Below the pieces are notes generated by a model, which did not search any database, had not been told where the DNA came from, and saw only the letters and a list, made by a program, of their open reading frames with translations. Shown here one piece after another: positions 41,851-50,645 of a stretch of DNA of 64,000 nucleotides. The translations under genes and the position numbers were made by a program. The DNA lies in assembly GCF_000374445.1 (NCBI RefSeq), contig NZ_KB894403.1, forward strand, positions 607,371 through 671,370. Direction: 5' to 3'. The stretch comes from Actinokineospora enzanensis DSM 44649. Lineage in GTDB: Bacteria; Actinomycetota; Actinomycetes; Mycobacteriales; Pseudonocardiaceae. Each line of letters begins with the position of its first letter. The stretch's first letter is position 1.

Positions 41851-42687
41851 GTGCTGATGATCCTGTTGTCCGTGTGCAGCGCCTGCGCTTTCGGCGTCGC
41901 GGACTTCCTCGGGGGCAAGGCGACCCGGGGCGCGCACGTGCTGCGGGTGGTGGGGATCAGCGCGCCCGCGAGCCTGGCCGTCGAGCTGGCCGTGCTGCCG
42001 TTCCTGGGAGCACAGTGGACGGCGGCGGCGGTGGGGTTCGGCGCGTTGTCCGGGGTCGCGTCCGCGTTCTGCTTCGCCCTGCTCTACCTGGCATTGTCGA
42101 TGGGGCCGATGAGTGTCATGGCACCCATCACGGCCATCGTGTCCGCGCTGCTGCCCGTGCTCGTCGGCGTGATCCGCGGTGAGCACCTGACGTTCACCGC
42201 GGCGCTCGGCATCCCGGTGGCGGTGGCGGCCATCGCGCTGGTCACGATCCGGCGGCGCACCGGCGGGCACGTGGTGTCGCCCCGCGCGGTCCTCGTCGCG
42301 GTGGGGGCCGGGGTGGCGATCGCGGCCCAGCTGATCCTGCTGAACGCGGCACCGCACGACAGCGGAGTGGCGCCGCTGGTGGCCGGGCGGGCGGTGAGCA
42401 GCGTCGTGGTCCTGGGCGTCGCCTTCGCGGTCCGGCGGCGGATCGGCCGGGGCGAGGTGCCCGTGGTGACGGCGGCCGCCGCCGGGTGCATCGACTCGGC
42501 GGCGAACCTGTTGTTCCTGCTGGCTTCCCGCGAGGGGCTGCTGAGTGTCAGCGCGGTGATCGTCGCGCTCTACCCGGCCGCGACGGTGCTGCTCGCGGCG
42601 GTGGTCCTCAAGGAGCGTGTCGGCCGTGCCCAATGGCTCGGCCTGGCGGCGGCCGCCGCGGGCGTCGCCCTGCTCGCCGCGGCCTGA
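41851..42687 (+). CDS. EamA family (DMT superfamily) transporter
   Basis: A 278-residue membrane protein of ten predicted helices in two homologous EamA halves (first half ends ALVTIRRR, second begins AVLVAVGAGVAIAAQ). The end of each half shows the EamA-type pattern (APITAIVSALLPVLVGVIRGE and SLYPAATVLLAAVVLKERVG-like, in two pieces). These are small-molecule exporters of the drug/metabolite transporter superfamily. GTG start with GGGGGG 6 bases ahead. Apparently monocistronic. Confidence 0.92.
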   Translation: MLMILLSVCSACAFGVADFLGGKATRGAHVLRVVGISAPASLAVELAVLPFLGAQWTAAAVGFGALSGVASAFCFALLYLALSMGPMSVMAPITAIVSALLPVLVGVIRGEHLTFTAALGIPVAVAAIALVTIRRRTGGHVVSPRAVLVAVGAGVAIAAQLILLNAAPHDSGVAPLVAGRAVSSVVVLGVAFAVRRRIGRGEVPVVTAAAAGCIDSAANLLFLLASREGLLSVSAVIVALYPAATVLLAAVVLKERVGRAQWLGLAAAAAGVALLAAA

Positions 42688-42753
42688 CCGCCCCGAGCCC
42701 CCGAGCGGCGCTGGTACCGTACCCGACCAGGAGAGATACGAGGCTCGGGACGG

Positions 42754-42966
42754 GTGAGGTTGAGCGACGACGAACAGGACGAGTCCGACTCGTCCAGCGT
42801 GCCGGACGAGGTGCACACCATCTGCTTCCTGTGCGGCGGTGGCGGGGCGATCGCCGACGCGAAGCTGGCGGTCGTCGGCGGTCAGCCGCGGACCGTCGAC
42901 AACGGCAGGCCCTGCGCGCTGTGCGCCACCGAGGGGAACCTGGCGGGTATCGTCCCGCCCGTCTGA
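42754..42966 (+). CDS. Small zinc-knuckle protein
   Basis: A 70-residue acidic protein with two CxxC pairs, CFLCGGGG and CALCATEG, about 28 residues apart, which should bind one zinc ion. A Ser/Asp/Glu-rich N-terminus precedes them. The start could be GTG 42754 or a TTG two codons later. No function is known. It is convergent with the FAD oxidase gene. Confidence 0.65.
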   Translation: MRLSDDEQDESDSSSVPDEVHTICFLCGGGGAIADAKLAVVGGQPRTVDNGRPCALCATEGNLAGIVPPV

Positions 42967-43009
42967 GGTCGGTCGATGACGGACGCCCTCACTCGGTACA
43001 CGGGCGAGG

Positions 43010-44617
43010 TCAAGGGAGCCGGACGGACACCGCATTGCGGAACACGTCACGCGGGTCCCAGATGGACTTGACGCTTTGCAGGCGGGGGTAGTTCTCCTTG
43101 TGCAGCAACTGTTGCACGCTCAACCCCGAACCGTTCCAGGTCGGGTCCAGCAGGTCGAGATCCGGCCAGTTCACGTGCAGCCCGTCGGTCCGGTCGTCGG
43201 GCACCGGGACGCCGCCGGTCGCGGCGAACAGGTCGCGGTAGAAGGTGCGTGTCCAGCCGAGGTGCTTCGGGTCGTCGGCGGGCACGTCCCACACGGTGTT
43301 GACCGAGGCCACCATCGTGCTGGAGCGGTGCGGGGTGGCCGTGGCGTCCGGGGCCACCGCGTTGATGCGGCCGCCGGAGGTGGTGACGGCGAGGTTGGCG
43401 GGGGCGTACTGGTAGTCGGCGCGGGTCAGGTAGGCGTGGATGGTCCTGGCCTGGTCGTCGGTGAACCGTTTACGCAGATAGGCCACCTTGGTCTTCCAGC
43501 GTGCCTGGCCGAGGACGCCCTGCGAGGCGGCCGCGTCCGGGGCGTTGGTCGAGTTGGTCAGCCACGGCATCGGGCCGATCTTCACCGGCCGTGCGGTGAG
43601 ACCCGCCGTGACGGCCGCCAGGTAGCCGTCGAGAACGGACTCCGCGCCGGGGATCGTGGGGTCGACCTGGCCGATGACGAACATGCTGCCCTTCGCCCTG
43701 CTGGTCGCGTTGAACGCCCCGTACAACGCGGCACCCGGCGCGCCCGGGGCGCTGTTCTGCTCGACCCACGTCCCCCAGTTCGCCGCCAACCGGACGAAAT
43801 CGGCCTCGGTCAAGGTGGACCAGTCGACCACGACCCGGCCCAGCAGCATGGATTTCGGCGCCTTCGGCAACAACGCGGTCGGATCGGACGAGGTCGCGTC
43901 CGGGGAACGGAACCAGAACCGGGTCACCAGGCCGAAGTTGCCACCGCCCGCGCCGGTGTGCGCCCACCACAGCCCACGATTCGGATCGGTGCGCTCCCGC
44001 GTGGCCACGACCGCGCGGGCCCGGCCGTCCGCACCCACGACGACGATCTCGATGGCGTAGAGGTGATCCGCGATGCCACCGTACAAACGCGACTGCGCGC
44101 CGAACCCGTTGCCCGGGATGTGACCGCCCGCGCCCACCGTCGGATAGACGCCGCCGGGCAGGGTGACGCCCCAGCCGTAGTCGAGCGTGCGGTAGACCTC
44201 GGCGAGCGTGGCGCCGGGCTCGACCATGAACGCGTCGCGGTCCGGGTCGAACCGGACCGCCCGCATCTCGGTGAAGTCCACGACCACCTGCGTGTCCGGG
44301 GCATCGACCACGCCGTCGAGACTGTGCCCGCCCGAACGCGCCACGACCCGCTTGCCCGCCGCGACCGCGTCGTCCACCACCCGCACCACGTGGTCGGTGG
44401 TCCCGACGATGTGGATGTGCTCGGGCTGCGACACCAGGCGCTTGTTGAACCGGCGCAGCAACAGGTCCTGGTAGCGCGGATCGCCCGGGGTGACGTCGAC
44501 CGGTCCGGGCGGCACCGGCCGCCCGGCAGGCTGAGCGGCGACCGGACCGGCGACGGCGACACCGAGCGCGGCCGACCCCGCGCCCGTGAACAGCACCCGA
44601 CGGGAAATCCTGGGCAT
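43010..44617 (-). CDS. Exported FAD-linked oxidase, berberine-bridge-enzyme family
   Basis: A 535-residue protein with a likely Tat signal (RISRRVLFTGAGSAALGVAVAG). The FAD domain has SGGHSLDG, whose His forms the 8-alpha-histidyl bond, and GAGGHIPGNGFG. In bicovalent members a Cys precedes PTVG (G-x-C-P-T-V); here it reads GVYPTV, so the 6-S-cysteinyl link is absent. The C-terminal BBE motif is NYPRLQSVKSIWDPRDVFR. Relatives oxidise sugars, alkaloids or polyketides with O2. ATG 44617 follows AGGGGG. It stands alone. Confidence 0.9.
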   Translation of the reverse strand: MPRISRRVLFTGAGSAALGVAVAGPVAAQPAGRPVPPGPVDVTPGDPRYQDLLLRRFNKRLVSQPEHIHIVGTTDHVVRVVDDAVAAGKRVVARSGGHSLDGVVDAPDTQVVVDFTEMRAVRFDPDRDAFMVEPGATLAEVYRTLDYGWGVTLPGGVYPTVGAGGHIPGNGFGAQSRLYGGIADHLYAIEIVVVGADGRARAVVATRERTDPNRGLWWAHTGAGGGNFGLVTRFWFRSPDATSSDPTALLPKAPKSMLLGRVVVDWSTLTEADFVRLAANWGTWVEQNSAPGAPGAALYGAFNATSRAKGSMFVIGQVDPTIPGAESVLDGYLAAVTAGLTARPVKIGPMPWLTNSTNAPDAAASQGVLGQARWKTKVAYLRKRFTDDQARTIHAYLTRADYQYAPANLAVTTSGGRINAVAPDATATPHRSSTMVASVNTVWDVPADDPKHLGWTRTFYRDLFAATGGVPVPDDRTDGLHVNWPDLDLLDPTWNGSGLSVQQLLHKENYPRLQSVKSIWDPRDVFRNAVSVRLP

Positions 44618-44761
44618 GCGCGTTCCCCCTGGACTGGCACGGAAAGGCGGGCATTCCACCGTCCGCGACCCTATCCAGAACCGGACGCCACGCGGAATGA
44701 GCGCGCACAATTCCCGGAAACGAGGGACAAGAGTCCCGAACGAACCGGGACGGCACGCGTT

Positions 44762-46780
44762 TCAGCGATCCAGTTCCGCGAGAATCCGCTGGGCCCGCTC
44801 ACGATGCGCCCGAGCGGCGGTCGGCTCCCCCAACAACTCCAGGGTCGCGGCCAGTTCCCTATGCGTGTCGGCGAGATGGAAGTGCGTGCCCAGTGCTTCC
44901 TGCTCGGCGATCGCCCGCACCTGACAGGTCGCCGCCGGGACCAGCCGCCCGAGACCGCGCAACGCGAGGGCCAACGCGGCCAGGGCGTTGGCCTGCCCGT
45001 AGCGGTCGTTCTTGGCACGGAACAGCGGCAGCGCTCGACCGTGCAGTGCCACGGCGCCAGGATGGTCGCCACGCCGGGTGGCGATCCGTCCCAGGAGGTT
45101 CACCGTGCTGGCCCGCCCGATCGTGTCGTCGAGCGCGGTGTATCGGCGCAACGCCTCGGTCGCGTCGGCCTGCGCTGCGCCGAGGTCGCCCAGGCGCAGG
45201 TGACTGCCCGCGCGGCCGTTGAGGGTGTCGGCGAGGGTGTTCGGGTCCGCGTCGGGCAGGTCGAGCACCGCGCTGTAGCAGTCGCGGGCCTGCTCGCACT
45301 CCCCGAGTTCGTTGTGCGCACGGGCCAGGCCGCGCAGGGTCCGGGTGACCGCGACCGTGTCCCCCAGCGCCCGCGCCGCACCGAGCGCGTCCCGTTGCGC
45401 GGCCACCGAGTCCTGCCAGCGGCCGTGGAGGTAGAGGAAGTTGACCGCCGTCCACGGCAACTGCCAGGCCCGTTCCCGATGCCGGGTCGCGGCGGCCAGG
45501 CGAGCGGCGGCCAGCAGGTTGTCGATCTCGGCGGTGAACCATTCGATCGCGGCGGCGTAGTCGGCGATCACGGGGGCACCGGGCCCCGGCGGCAGCGGGA
45601 TGGGTTTGCGGTGGGAGTTGAGCAGCCGGTCCGCGCGGAATGCCGTGTGCAGATAGTGGTCGAGCATCGCCGTCACGGCGGCCTCGCGCGCGTCCTCGGG
45701 TTCGTCGGCCATGCAGCGCTCCTTCGCGTACGCGCGGACGAGATCGTGAACGCGGTAGCCCGTCGCGGACTCGGTGACCAGGTTGTGCGAGACGAGCTCG
45801 GCGAGCGCGGAGCGGCTGTCGGTGTGCAGCACGGCGGCGAGGTCTGCGGACACGGTGTCGCCGGGGTGCAGGCCCAGCAGGCGGAAGAGGCGCGCGGCGG
45901 GAGCGGTCAGACGGTAGTAGGACCAGGACAGTACTGCGGACATGTCGGCGGCCGGGGCATCCAGGGACAGTGCGCTCAGTCTGGTCCGTTCATCCGCCAG
46001 GTCGCTCACCAGCCAGGCCAGTGCGGCGGTGGGGCGTTGGGCTGCGGTGGCGGCGGCGATCGACAGTGCGAGCGGGAGTCCGGCGCAGAGTCGGGCGATC
46101 CGCTCGATGGCGGGTTTCTCGGCTGTTGCGCGTTCTTGGCCTATATAACCGGTGATGAGTGTGCGGGAGTCGGTGGGCTCCAGTGGGGGTAGGTGGATGT
46201 GGTCGGCGCCGTAGAGGGCAGACAGGGCGCTGAGGCGTCTGCGGGAGGTGATGACCGTGAAGCAGCGGCCGTCGCCGGGGAGGAGCGGGAGGACTTGGTC
46301 GCTGTCTCGGGCGTTGTCCAGGATGACGAGGATCGCTTGTTCGTGGACCAGGTCGCGGAACAGGGCTGTGCGGGTGCCGAGGTCGGCGGGGATCCGATCC
46401 GGGGGGATTCGCAGAGCGGACAACAGCATGAGTGCTGCTTGCGCCGGGTCGACGGGGTCGCCGGAGGGGGCGAAGCCTTTCAGGTCCATGTAGAGCTTAC
46501 CGTCGGGGAACGCTGTCGACGCCTTGCCCCAGTGGACGGCGAGGGTGGTCTTGCCTACGCCTGGCGGGCCGTCGATCACGCAGACCCTGGCTTGGTCGGT
46601 GGCTGTGGTGAGGTGGTCGGTCTCGGGGGCGCGGCCTACGAAGTGGCGGGTGACGGCGGGAAGTTGGTCCGGGGGGCGGGTGCTGGGGGTCTGGTGGAGG
46701 TGCACGTTCCCGTACACGGCTCCGGCATGGAGCACGGTGCTGTGGGCGCCGTGCGGTCGGTTGTCCACGGGAGGGATCAT
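44762..46780 (-). CDS. NB-ARC/TPR signal ATPase with N-terminal RHIM-like amyloid motif (NLR-like)
   Basis: A 672-residue protein beginning ATG 46780, overlapping the vWA stop by ATGA. Residues 16-29 read VLHAGAVYGNVHLH, matching the RHIM/PP-like bacterial amyloid motif. NB-ARC follows (about 45-330): P-loop GPPGVGKTT, Walker B ILVILDNA, sensor FTVITSRRRL, GLPLALS, MHD-like VHDLVR. The C-terminal half is TPR repeats. There is no DNA-binding domain, so it is not an AfsR regulator. In known systems the motif passes an oligomerisation signal to an effector with the same motif. It is the last gene of the GTPase/Hsp70 operon. Its first 650 bases show a reversed strand bias compared with the vWA gene. 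Confidence 0.88.
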   Translation of the reverse strand: MIPPVDNRPHGAHSTVLHAGAVYGNVHLHQTPSTRPPDQLPAVTRHFVGRAPETDHLTTATDQARVCVIDGPPGVGKTTLAVHWGKASTAFPDGKLYMDLKGFAPSGDPVDPAQAALMLLSALRIPPDRIPADLGTRTALFRDLVHEQAILVILDNARDSDQVLPLLPGDGRCFTVITSRRRLSALSALYGADHIHLPPLEPTDSRTLITGYIGQERATAEKPAIERIARLCAGLPLALSIAAATAAQRPTAALAWLVSDLADERTRLSALSLDAPAADMSAVLSWSYYRLTAPAARLFRLLGLHPGDTVSADLAAVLHTDSRSALAELVSHNLVTESATGYRVHDLVRAYAKERCMADEPEDAREAAVTAMLDHYLHTAFRADRLLNSHRKPIPLPPGPGAPVIADYAAAIEWFTAEIDNLLAAARLAAATRHRERAWQLPWTAVNFLYLHGRWQDSVAAQRDALGAARALGDTVAVTRTLRGLARAHNELGECEQARDCYSAVLDLPDADPNTLADTLNGRAGSHLRLGDLGAAQADATEALRRYTALDDTIGRASTVNLLGRIATRRGDHPGAVALHGRALPLFRAKNDRYGQANALAALALALRGLGRLVPAATCQVRAIAEQEALGTHFHLADTHRELAATLELLGEPTAARAHRERAQRILAELDR

Positions 46781-47397
46781 CTTCCTGTTGATCTGTCTGT
46801 GGTGAAGCTCCGGGCCATGTCGGCGATTCCGGAAGCCAGGGACCGTACGTCCTTGATCACCCTGGGCGGCGCCGTGTTCGGGCACTGCAGCGGAGCCAGC
46901 GCATCCGTCGCCCCCTGCCCCAATCCCCGCACCACGATCCGAACCCCACGAGCACAAAGCTCCCGAGCAAGCCGAACCGGCTCCTCCGGCTCCCCGATGT
47001 CACCATCACCGAAGATGCACAACACCCGATCAGTGTCATACGGAACGATATCCCCCTCAGCCGCCCGCAAAGCGGGCAACAACCGAGTCCCCCCACGAGC
47101 ACTCGCCCCGTCAAGCGCCAGAACGATCTCCGCGTGCGGCGTCCCGATGACCAGCTGCATCGCCACCCCGTGGTTCCACAGAATCAACCCACACCGGTAA
47201 TGCGCCTGCTCCGCCTCACGAAGAAACCGCCGAGCGCCCTCGACCGCCTCCCCCAACCGACCGGTCATCGAGCTGCTCACGTCCAAGCACAACAACGCCA
47301 CCCCGCCATGCCGCGATTGCAGCAACGGCAAGTACTTCCCGGGCGGACACTGGGTAAGCCCGACGCCCTCGAAGTTGTCCCGCGTCCAGGTAGCCAC
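46777..47397 (-). CDS. von Willebrand factor A (vWA) domain protein
   Basis: A 206-residue single-domain protein. The MIDAS metal site is LDVSSSM (DxSxS), with Thr in GGTRLLPAL and Asp in CIFGDGDIGE. Intracellular vWA proteins scaffold AAA+ or GTPase assemblies. GTG 47397 begins 1 base after the Hsp70 stop, and the NB-ARC gene overlaps its end, so it is part of the coupled operon. It probably mediates protein-protein contact in the complex. The coding strand here is markedly G/T-rich. Confidence 0.88.
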   Translation of the reverse strand: MATWTRDNFEGVGLTQCPPGKYLPLLQSRHGGVALLCLDVSSSMTGRLGEAVEGARRFLREAEQAHYRCGLILWNHGVAMQLVIGTPHAEIVLALDGASARGGTRLLPALRAAEGDIVPYDTDRVLCIFGDGDIGEPEEPVRLARELCARGVRIVVRGLGQGATDALAPLQCPNTAPPRVIKDVRSLASGIADMARSFTTDRSTGR

Positions 47398-47398
47398 G

Positions 47399-48892
47399 TC
47401 ACTGTCCGATCGTCAGCCCGGCAACGGTCTCGGTCAACCGCGCCGACGCCGCGCTGTCCACCACCCCGTCGACATATGCTCGCAACGACAACTCGACCCC
47501 GGTGCTCGGCTCCCGGGCGGTCACCGACAACAACCCGTCCGCGCTGACGTCCAGGGTCACCTCGATCGGTGTCCCCGCGGGCGTGTTCGGCAATCCGGTC
47601 AACACCCCGTCCAGCACCCGCCGGTTGTCCTCGACACGTGTGGACGGGATGTCCCCCGCCTGTTCGTAGATCTCCACCCGCGCCGTCCGCTGGCCTTCCA
47701 GGATCGTGCCGAGCCGAACAGTGGAACGGGCCGGAAGCGGGTCGTTGCGATGGACCAGGTGCTCCACCACGCGTCCGCCGTCCGGGTCGTGGCTGTCGGA
47801 GATCAGGACGCCGAAGCTGCGGGGGACCACGGATCTGGCCGTGCCGGTGCCGGCGCCTGCCAGTTGGTGGGCGCGGCGGGCCGCGCCCAGTACCACCGCC
47901 AGGTCCGGGTCGACCAGGCGTGGGGTGCGGCCGAAGGCGGCCGAGACGGCCTCGGCGATGGCGGGCATGCGGGTGGCGCCGCCGACCAGGATGATCTCGT
48001 CGAGGTGCGGGACGCCGCGTTCGGTGGCGGCGCGCAGGCAGCGGCGGGTGATCTCCAGGGTGCGTTCGACCAGGTCGGCACCGAGGGTGCGGAGGGTGTC
48101 CCGGTCCAGGTCGACCGTGACGGCGGTGGTGCCGTCGCGCAGGGTGGTGCGGTGGTGCAGGCGGGTGCTCATGGCTCGTTTGACGTCCTCGGCCGCGGCG
48201 GCCGTGCGGGCAACGAACTCGTCCTCGTGTTCCGGTTCGCCCGCGACGCGGACGAAGCTCTCCACCAGGTGGTCCGTGAGGCGTTCGTCCCAGTCGGCGC
48301 CGCCCAGGCGGGGGTCGCCGTCGGTGGCGATGACGCAGGCGCCTGCGGGGTCGATGCGCAGGACGGTGGTGTCGAAGGTGCCGCCGCCCAGGTCGTAGAC
48401 GAGGACGGCGCCGCCGCGGCCGTAGTGCAGGGCGGCGGCGACCGGTTCGCTGAGCAGTTCCAGCACCTCGATGCCCGCCAGCCGGGCCGCCTGGTAGGTG
48501 GCCTCGCGTTCGCGGATGCCGAAGTAGGCGGGCACGGTGATCACCGCCCGGACCGGGCCGCTGGTGCCCAGATGCGCGTGCGCGTCGGCGACCAGGGCAC
48601 GCAGGATGATGGCCGACACCGACTCCGGGGTGTGCGCGACGCCGTGGAAACGCATGCCGAACTCGGTGCCCATCTGGCGTTTCACCAGGGCCACCACGTT
48701 GTCCGGGTCGTGCGGGAGCGCGTCCGCGGCCGCCCGGCCGACGACCGCCTCGGTGGCGGAGGTGAACGCGACCACCGACGGCGTGGTGGGCTCGCCCATC
48801 CGGTTGGGCAGCACGACGGGTCCGCCGCCCGCGTCCACGGCGGCCACCGCCGAGTAGGTGGTGCCCAGGTCGATGCCCAGCACAAGGGTCAC
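47399..48892 (-). CDS. Hsp70-like ATPase, short form
   Basis: A 497-residue Hsp70 homologue. Nucleotide-binding motifs: phosphate 1 GIDLGTTYSAVA, phosphate 2 VLVYDLGGGTFDTT, adenosine ILVGGATRMPAI. A substrate-binding beta-domain follows but there is no alpha-helical lid, DnaK being about 610-640 residues. GTG 48892 overlaps the stop of the tiny membrane protein by GTGA. It is the second Hsp70 of the operon, and no DnaJ is encoded nearby. It is therefore likely dedicated to the GTPase system rather than general folding. Confidence 0.92.
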   Translation of the reverse strand: MTLVLGIDLGTTYSAVAAVDAGGGPVVLPNRMGEPTTPSVVAFTSATEAVVGRAAADALPHDPDNVVALVKRQMGTEFGMRFHGVAHTPESVSAIILRALVADAHAHLGTSGPVRAVITVPAYFGIREREATYQAARLAGIEVLELLSEPVAAALHYGRGGAVLVYDLGGGTFDTTVLRIDPAGACVIATDGDPRLGGADWDERLTDHLVESFVRVAGEPEHEDEFVARTAAAAEDVKRAMSTRLHHRTTLRDGTTAVTVDLDRDTLRTLGADLVERTLEITRRCLRAATERGVPHLDEIILVGGATRMPAIAEAVSAAFGRTPRLVDPDLAVVLGAARRAHQLAGAGTGTARSVVPRSFGVLISDSHDPDGGRVVEHLVHRNDPLPARSTVRLGTILEGQRTARVEIYEQAGDIPSTRVEDNRRVLDGVLTGLPNTPAGTPIEVTLDVSADGLLSVTAREPSTGVELSLRAYVDGVVDSAASARLTETVAGLTIGQ

Positions 48893-49065
48893 AGCGGCCG
48901 CCAGCCCCAGTCGATCCAGGCCTGGTGGATGCCCTCGATCACCGAGGCGACCCACGCGATCAGGCCCGGGGCGGCGTAGCCGAGGGTGACGGCGCCTGCC
49001 GCGAGCACCAGCCCGACGACGGCCAGCAGCACGCCCCGGTGCACGCGGTAGTCCGGTGGGGTCAT
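48889..49065 (-). CDS. Tiny membrane protein (58 residues)
   Basis: MTPPDYRVHRGVLLAVVG begins a 58-residue protein with one or two hydrophobic stretches (about 11-32 and 33-45) ending in IDWGWRPL. It overlaps both neighbours: ATGA with the zinc-ribbon GTPase stop and GTGA with the Hsp70 start, so it is translated as part of the operon. Its role is unknown; it could help recruit the GTPase/Hsp70 complex to the membrane. Confidence 0.75.
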   Translation of the reverse strand: MTPPDYRVHRGVLLAVVGLVLAAGAVTLGYAAPGLIAWVASVIEGIHQAWIDWGWRPL

Positions 49066-50642
49066 GCCACCTCCTCCGAGCGTCGGGGCCTGCCCGGCAC
49101 CGCGAACCCGGTGCGGGACAGCAGCCAGTCGAACGGGGCGGCGGGCGAGTCGGTGGCGGGCGTGCCCGCGACCGAGGCCACCACGAAGAACCCGACCTCG
49201 GCGAAGTCCCGGCGCGCGGCGAGCACGAGGTTGTCCAGGCCCGCCGCCATCAGCCAGTCCGCCACCGCGCCGGGTCGGCCGGACAGCAGGTCGGCCGCGG
49301 GTGCCATGCCGGTCAGCAGGTCGGCCTTGACCACCGCGATGGCGAGCCTGCGTTTGCCGGTGTCCACGTGGAAGTCCCGCAGCCTGCGCACGGTCAGGTG
49401 GTAGGTCTGCTCCGGGTCGGCGACGGCCGGGTTGGCCCTGGTCACCGCGGGCGCGCCCGCCCCGCCGAGCTGGTCGCGCAGCCAGGGCACGGAGAACGGG
49501 TCGACCACGAACACCAGGCCCTGGGCGTGGTCGAGGAACTCCAGCGAGGTGTTCTCGTCGCGGTCGAGGAACGACTCCCCGGCGGCGTCGAACAGGTGCA
49601 GCAGGGCCCGCCGACCGCCCGCGGTGAGCCGGGCGGTGATGGCCGGGGGCAGCGCGGTGGAGGTCTTGAGCGTGGTGGCGCCGCTGAGGATCACGGCGGT
49701 GCCCTCGTCGAAGGCGGCCCGGCTGTCCTCGTCGACGAAGTCCAGGGTGCCGCCGACGGCCGCGACCCGATCGCGCAGGGCGAGCATGCCCGCGTAGACG
49801 AGCCGGGTCTTGCCCGCCAGGACCGGGCCGAACACCGGCAGCCGGATGTCGGTGAGCACGGCCGCGCCGCGCCGCAGCGGGGTCTCGCAGCGCGGGCAGG
49901 TGGCCGTCATCCGGCCGGACGCGCGCAACACCGTGGTGGGCAACCGGGTCCCGCACGCGCACCGCCGCCACAGCGCGCCCAGCTTGCCCGGCCGGATGTC
50001 GTAGTGCGCGCCTCCGCAGGAGGGGCAGTGGAACAGCGGCACGTCGGTGACGTAGTAGCAGGCCGGGCAACTGCCCGACGCGCGCCGCAACCTCCGCACG
50101 GCAATGTCCACTGTGCGGACCGGTCCCAACACCAGCAACCATCCCGCCCGGACCAGCAACACCACCACGGCACAGATCATCGCGAGCGCGAGCCAACCCA
50201 GAACCAGGCCCGCGGTCGCCAACGCGAGCGGCGGACCCGCCAGGATGCCCACCCCCACATGGGTCCGGCCTGCCAGGTCACGCAAAGACCGCCACCTCCG
50301 CCGGATCTGCTCGGCCATACCGTCGACGATCGCCCGCTGGTCGACACGCCACTGCGCCACCACGTACACCGGCCACGCCTGGTCACGCGGGTCCGCGCCG
50401 CGTCGCTTGAGCACCGCGCCGGACCGCACCTGGTCCGGCGTCACCAGCGGCGGGCCCCAGCCGTGCCGGTCGGAGAGCACGGCCAGCAGCACCACGAACG
50501 CCCACCCCACCCCGGTGAGCAGGGCCAGCACGCCCACCACGAAGTAGAGCGGCAGCAGGATCCACAGCAGCGCGGCGAAGAACAGCCAGATCGCCAGGTA
50601 GATCAGGACGATGGCGACGATGCCGCCGATGACGTACTGCAT
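49062..50642 (-). CDS. Membrane-anchored zinc-ribbon GTPase (Double-GTPase 2-like)
   Basis: A 526-residue protein. Two N-terminal helices (about 4-55) and a second hydrophobic pair (about 130-172) flank a cytoplasmic loop. Zinc-ribbon cysteines follow (CPACYY, CPSCG, CACG, CPRCETP). Then a P-loop GTPase: GPVLAGKT, DAAGE as switch II (DxxG) and AVVKADLL as the base-specificity loop. The layout fits the Double-GTPase (DO-GTPase2) families described in predicted NTP-dependent conflict systems. It is translated just after GAP1 (3-base gap) and overlaps the tiny membrane protein. GTP-driven assembly at the membrane is the likely role. Confidence 0.82.
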   Translation of the reverse strand: MQYVIGGIVAIVLIYLAIWLFFAALLWILLPLYFVVGVLALLTGVGWAFVVLLAVLSDRHGWGPPLVTPDQVRSGAVLKRRGADPRDQAWPVYVVAQWRVDQRAIVDGMAEQIRRRWRSLRDLAGRTHVGVGILAGPPLALATAGLVLGWLALAMICAVVVLLVRAGWLLVLGPVRTVDIAVRRLRRASGSCPACYYVTDVPLFHCPSCGGAHYDIRPGKLGALWRRCACGTRLPTTVLRASGRMTATCPRCETPLRRGAAVLTDIRLPVFGPVLAGKTRLVYAGMLALRDRVAAVGGTLDFVDEDSRAAFDEGTAVILSGATTLKTSTALPPAITARLTAGGRRALLHLFDAAGESFLDRDENTSLEFLDHAQGLVFVVDPFSVPWLRDQLGGAGAPAVTRANPAVADPEQTYHLTVRRLRDFHVDTGKRRLAIAVVKADLLTGMAPAADLLSGRPGAVADWLMAAGLDNLVLAARRDFAEVGFFVVASVAGTPATDSPAAPFDWLLSRTGFAVPGRPRRSEEVA

Positions 50643-50645
50643 CGC

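Noticed and set aside
44762..46780. AfsR/SARP-type transcriptional regulator
   Set aside because: NB-ARC and TPR are present but there is no OmpR-like or BTAD DNA-binding domain; the N-terminus is an amyloid-like motif.
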